Below the pieces are notes generated by a model. The model saw only the letters and a list, made by a program, of their open reading frames with translations, was not told the origin of the DNA and made no database searches. Below, piece by piece: positions 37,861 through 40,737 of a DNA stretch of 40,737 bases. Position numbers and translations under genes: made by a program. The first letter of the stretch is position 1. Each line of letters begins with the position of its first letter. The stretch comes from Didymodactylos carnosus (taxonomy: Eukaryota; Rotifera; Eurotatoria; Philodinida; Philodinidae): assembly GCA_905250885.1 (NCBI GenBank), contig CAJNOQ010000811.1, forward strand, positions 1 to 40,737, written 5' to 3'.

Positions 37861-39850
37861 AGAAATGTTGGAGCTCTGATACTATGGAAAAAGAACAAAA
37901 ATTACCACTTGTAGGTGGTAAATCTGACCAAGACATTTTGAAAGTGTTGCTCCACTAAAAAAGTTTCGAATTTTGAATGCCGATGAGTAGATCCGAACCA
38001 TCAGATCTTTTTCTACAAAACTACGCTACAAATCCGAAGGGACCAAGTTTTCCTCTAATACTTTTAAAGTCCTTTTAAAGTGCAGTGAAACATATAAATA
38101 ATACACACTTACTTTCACAATTTCTCGTTTATGCTGGATAAAGACTTTGTTTATACGAGAAAAATCAGCGTATATTTACTAAAATGTGAAAGACCCAATT
38201 GTGCATAGTTTTCAGTCTCAAAGAATAAACGTTTTTTAGTAGAAATGGAAGCTCTCTTTTTTTGATAAAAAGTTTCTGGGATTATATACGCTATATATAA
38301 CGAATAAAATACGTGAAAAAGATTCATAAGAGAAGGAACAAAATGAAGGAACATTTTGGGAAAATTTTCTTTTCTTTTTTCGTGATTAGACAAATAAATA
38401 GCCAGACAGAGATTAAACCTCTTATTCTGTAAATCCTAAATTGAGATCAAGAACGCAACGTTTCACTTTGCTTCCTCTAGGAATCTAATAAAAGATACTT
38501 CTTTTCTCTTTTTTTGTTAGGTATAATTATTATCTATATCTAATGAACCAAATGAAAGAATAGAGGAAACGACCAATCTGAATAGTACTGGAAGAGTAGA
38601 ACTCAGGAATTGCAGAATAAAGAACGACCGACCGGAACCTATTTTGAAACGCTCCCTAACTCATGCAACATTCTTCATAGGACCACATATGTAATTAAGC
38701 AAGGAGACGCATTGGAGAAACTGATGCATACATCCCCTGTATTTTAACAACAAACCAGTTGATTGAATTAGTGTCAGCCATAGCATGAATATTTTAGCTT
38801 GATTCGTATTCGCTCTAAACATTTCATGTAGAATTAGTATTCTACATAAAGTTTAACTACACTTTACGGTAAACATCCTATTAAACTATTGTTCGCTTAC
38901 AAAACAAAGGTTTTCTCTTATATTAATCATTGTTGGTTATTAATGATATTATCATTGAGATACAAGTAAGTACCTGTAGAATTACGCATAGGTCTTTTTT
39001 CATATCCTTGAGTAGAATATATATCCATGAGGAAATTTTGTTGAAGTTTCACAGCATTTGGGACGTGCAGTTGCAACATCAAATGTGCTGTGTTCACACA
39101 CCATTTTGTGATGTTCTCGTGTGACCACAGTTCATTTCACAATATTCACCGTAGTACACGCCGCTTTACATACTAGAATTCTCCAACTGGTAGTTTAAAA
39201 GAAAAGTCGAAAAACAAAGCAGCGTCCATATCTCTTTTTCTAGGCTCAGTCGAAAATTTCGTATACTTATATATGCATACGTTTTGTTCAAGAACGAAAA
39301 AAGGCATAATTCAGTTTATATATAGGGATAGAATGAAATTGAGTAGTCTTCATTCTTGTTTTAATCAAACAAAATGAGCAATAAACAAATCTAAAATATT
39401 TTTGAATTGATCGACGATCTTAATGCTCTCCACTCATGAAACTAAAAATTAATCGTAAAGAGAAATGGCTTAAAATTAATCTTTAAGATAAATGGCTTAA
39501 AAAACTAGAAAATAGTTAGCATTAGAAACGACATCATATAATTTTGATTAACAGTGTTTCTCGTCTAGGAACCTTTTTATCTCTTCTCTCAAGACATATG
39601 GATACATAGAAAACATGTTCGTTTGCCGACATTCACTCCTCCAGGTAGTTACATTAATGAAAAATGATTTCTTATTTACACTTGAAAACAACTCAATGTA
39701 AGTAACTCGATCTTTTCTACATCGTAGCAGTTGAAGGAGATTTCTTTCACAATAAAATTCTAATCTTTATTTGTAGGCGAGATTCTTCAATCGTCGAACA
39801 CAATAGTTAAAAATATTATGGAGGCTCCTTCGTGATTGAGGATTTTTTTT
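37861..39850. other. Non-coding region
   Basis: No supported gene on either strand. Short frames (for example 38151-38393 minus and 38930-39124 plus) have no domain, splice or composition support. Confidence 0.4.
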
Positions 39851-40482
39851 CCAAATTGAGACCACTTTCTTTTTATGATTAAAAAAAATGGTCTCAATTT
39901 GGAAGTAAAAATTTTATAGGAAAAAAAGCGGTCTCAATTTGAAATGCATATAATTTCTCGTTTTTTATACAAATAAAATGTGGTCTCAATTTGGAACAGG
40001 GAGTTTGTTCTTTTCACATACTTTGTACACTGTTTACAATTGCGAGTCACGCTTTAACTGGGAATAATTGGTTACTGTAGACACAAAAATATTCAGTAGG
40101 AGGAGCACAACAAATAGAATAGTTATATTTTAGGTTCATCGTCTTCAAAATTAGAATCATTATTGAACACAGCTATATAACGGTAACTTATGGTGTCCTT
40201 TCGATTCCTCCCTAATTGACTTTGTAAGTTCAAGCAATATCAAAGTTGTGTTCGATAATGATTCTAATTTTGACGACGATGAACCTAAAATATAACTACT
40301 ATTCTGTTTGTTGCGCTCCTTATATTGAATATTTTTGTGTCTACAGTAACCAATCATTCCCAGTTAAAGAGTGACTCGAAATTATAAACAGTGTACAAAG
40401 TATGTGAAAAGAACAAACTCTCTATTCCAAATTGAGAGTACTTTTTAAGTGTAATTAATAATCATAAAAATAGTGATCTCAG
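39851..40482. mobile_element. Long-TIR foldback element with repeated GGTCTCAATTTGG motifs
   Basis: The core arms 39982-40174 and 40244-40438 are near-identical reverse complements around a 69-bp loop. They share, for example, GTTTGTTCTTTTCACATACT, GGTTACTGTAGACACAAAAA and ATATTTTAGGTTCATCGTC. Pairing continues outward: GAGACCACTTTCTTTTTATG at about 39858 matches the complement of 40455-40480. The left arm carries extra copies of GGTCTCAATTTGG at 39890, 39930 and 39982, plus an inverted one at 39851-39863. No coding frame is present. It is probably a non-autonomous DNA transposon. Confidence 0.8.
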
Positions 40483-40737
40483 TCATGAAGTCTCGATTAT
40501 AGAGTATATAGAAGCCGAAATCATGGAAGCAAATATCAATAATTAGAAGTAAAGAAGTTAGTAAGATGGAAGAAACGTACATGGTAGATTTCTCAAATCT
40601 ACGCAACATGATACAACATTGTTAGAAAATAGATGAATGATCTACTAAATTGATATCATATTTTGTTACAAATCTGTCAGCTGATGCTGATTAAAGTAAA
40701 TGTATATAGAATAGGATGAGGATAGATAATTATAGAT

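Overview
The window is AT-rich animal nuclear DNA. Genes are split by GT-AG introns, many only about 45-90 bp long, with ACTAAC-like branch points and AATAAA signals downstream of stops. Product families (an RBM5/RBM10-type splicing regulator, a Dpy-30-motif protein, a two-Ig-domain surface protein, an antistasin-like secreted protein) place it in Metazoa. Base composition, very short introns and the many short non-autonomous DNA elements fit a small invertebrate such as a bdelloid rotifer. That taxon is an inference and was not tested. Exon models were built by eye from reading frame, splice dinucleotides and phase.

Layout. 1-2172: a possible terminal exon of a minus-strand gene (692-748) and otherwise featureless AT-rich DNA. 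2221-8001 (+): an 18-coding-exon RBM5/RBM10 homologue of 1126 aa, with a long hairpin element in intron 8. 8274-10113 (-): a two-exon secreted glycoprotein of unknown family, tail-to-tail with RBM5/10. 10845-12663 (+): a three-exon gene for a 517-aa Dpy-30-motif protein, head-to-head with the glycoprotein gene across a 731-bp spacer holding a duplicated 25-bp motif. 12664-19069: about 6 kb with only microsatellites. 19070-19591: a frameshifted kelch-repeat remnant. 20270-20586: an orphan Asn-rich open frame. 21428-22182: an inverted-repeat element carrying a nested GC-rich insertion. 22859-23113 (-): an 84-aa zinc-ribbon protein. 24296-26402 (+): a four-exon gene with a signal peptide, two Ig domains and a hydrophobic tail. 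26692-28283: a 71-aa two-exon gene whose last exon also exists as a perfect 144-bp inverted copy 1.3 kb upstream. 31096-31534: a Tc1/mariner-type MITE. 31785-32030 (+): a small antistasin-like secreted protein. 32031-40737: no convincing gene, but several terminal-inverted-repeat elements, including a clear hAT-type MITE with an 8-bp target duplication.

The genes do not form a pathway. RBM5/10 is nuclear and acts in splicing. The Dpy-30 protein is probably an axonemal or anchoring scaffold. The glycoprotein, Ig protein and antistasin-like protein are secreted or on the cell surface. The most unusual structure is the 71-aa gene: both arms of its flanking inverted repeat carry the same terminal exon with its splice acceptor, so an inversion of the segment between them would still leave an intact reading frame.
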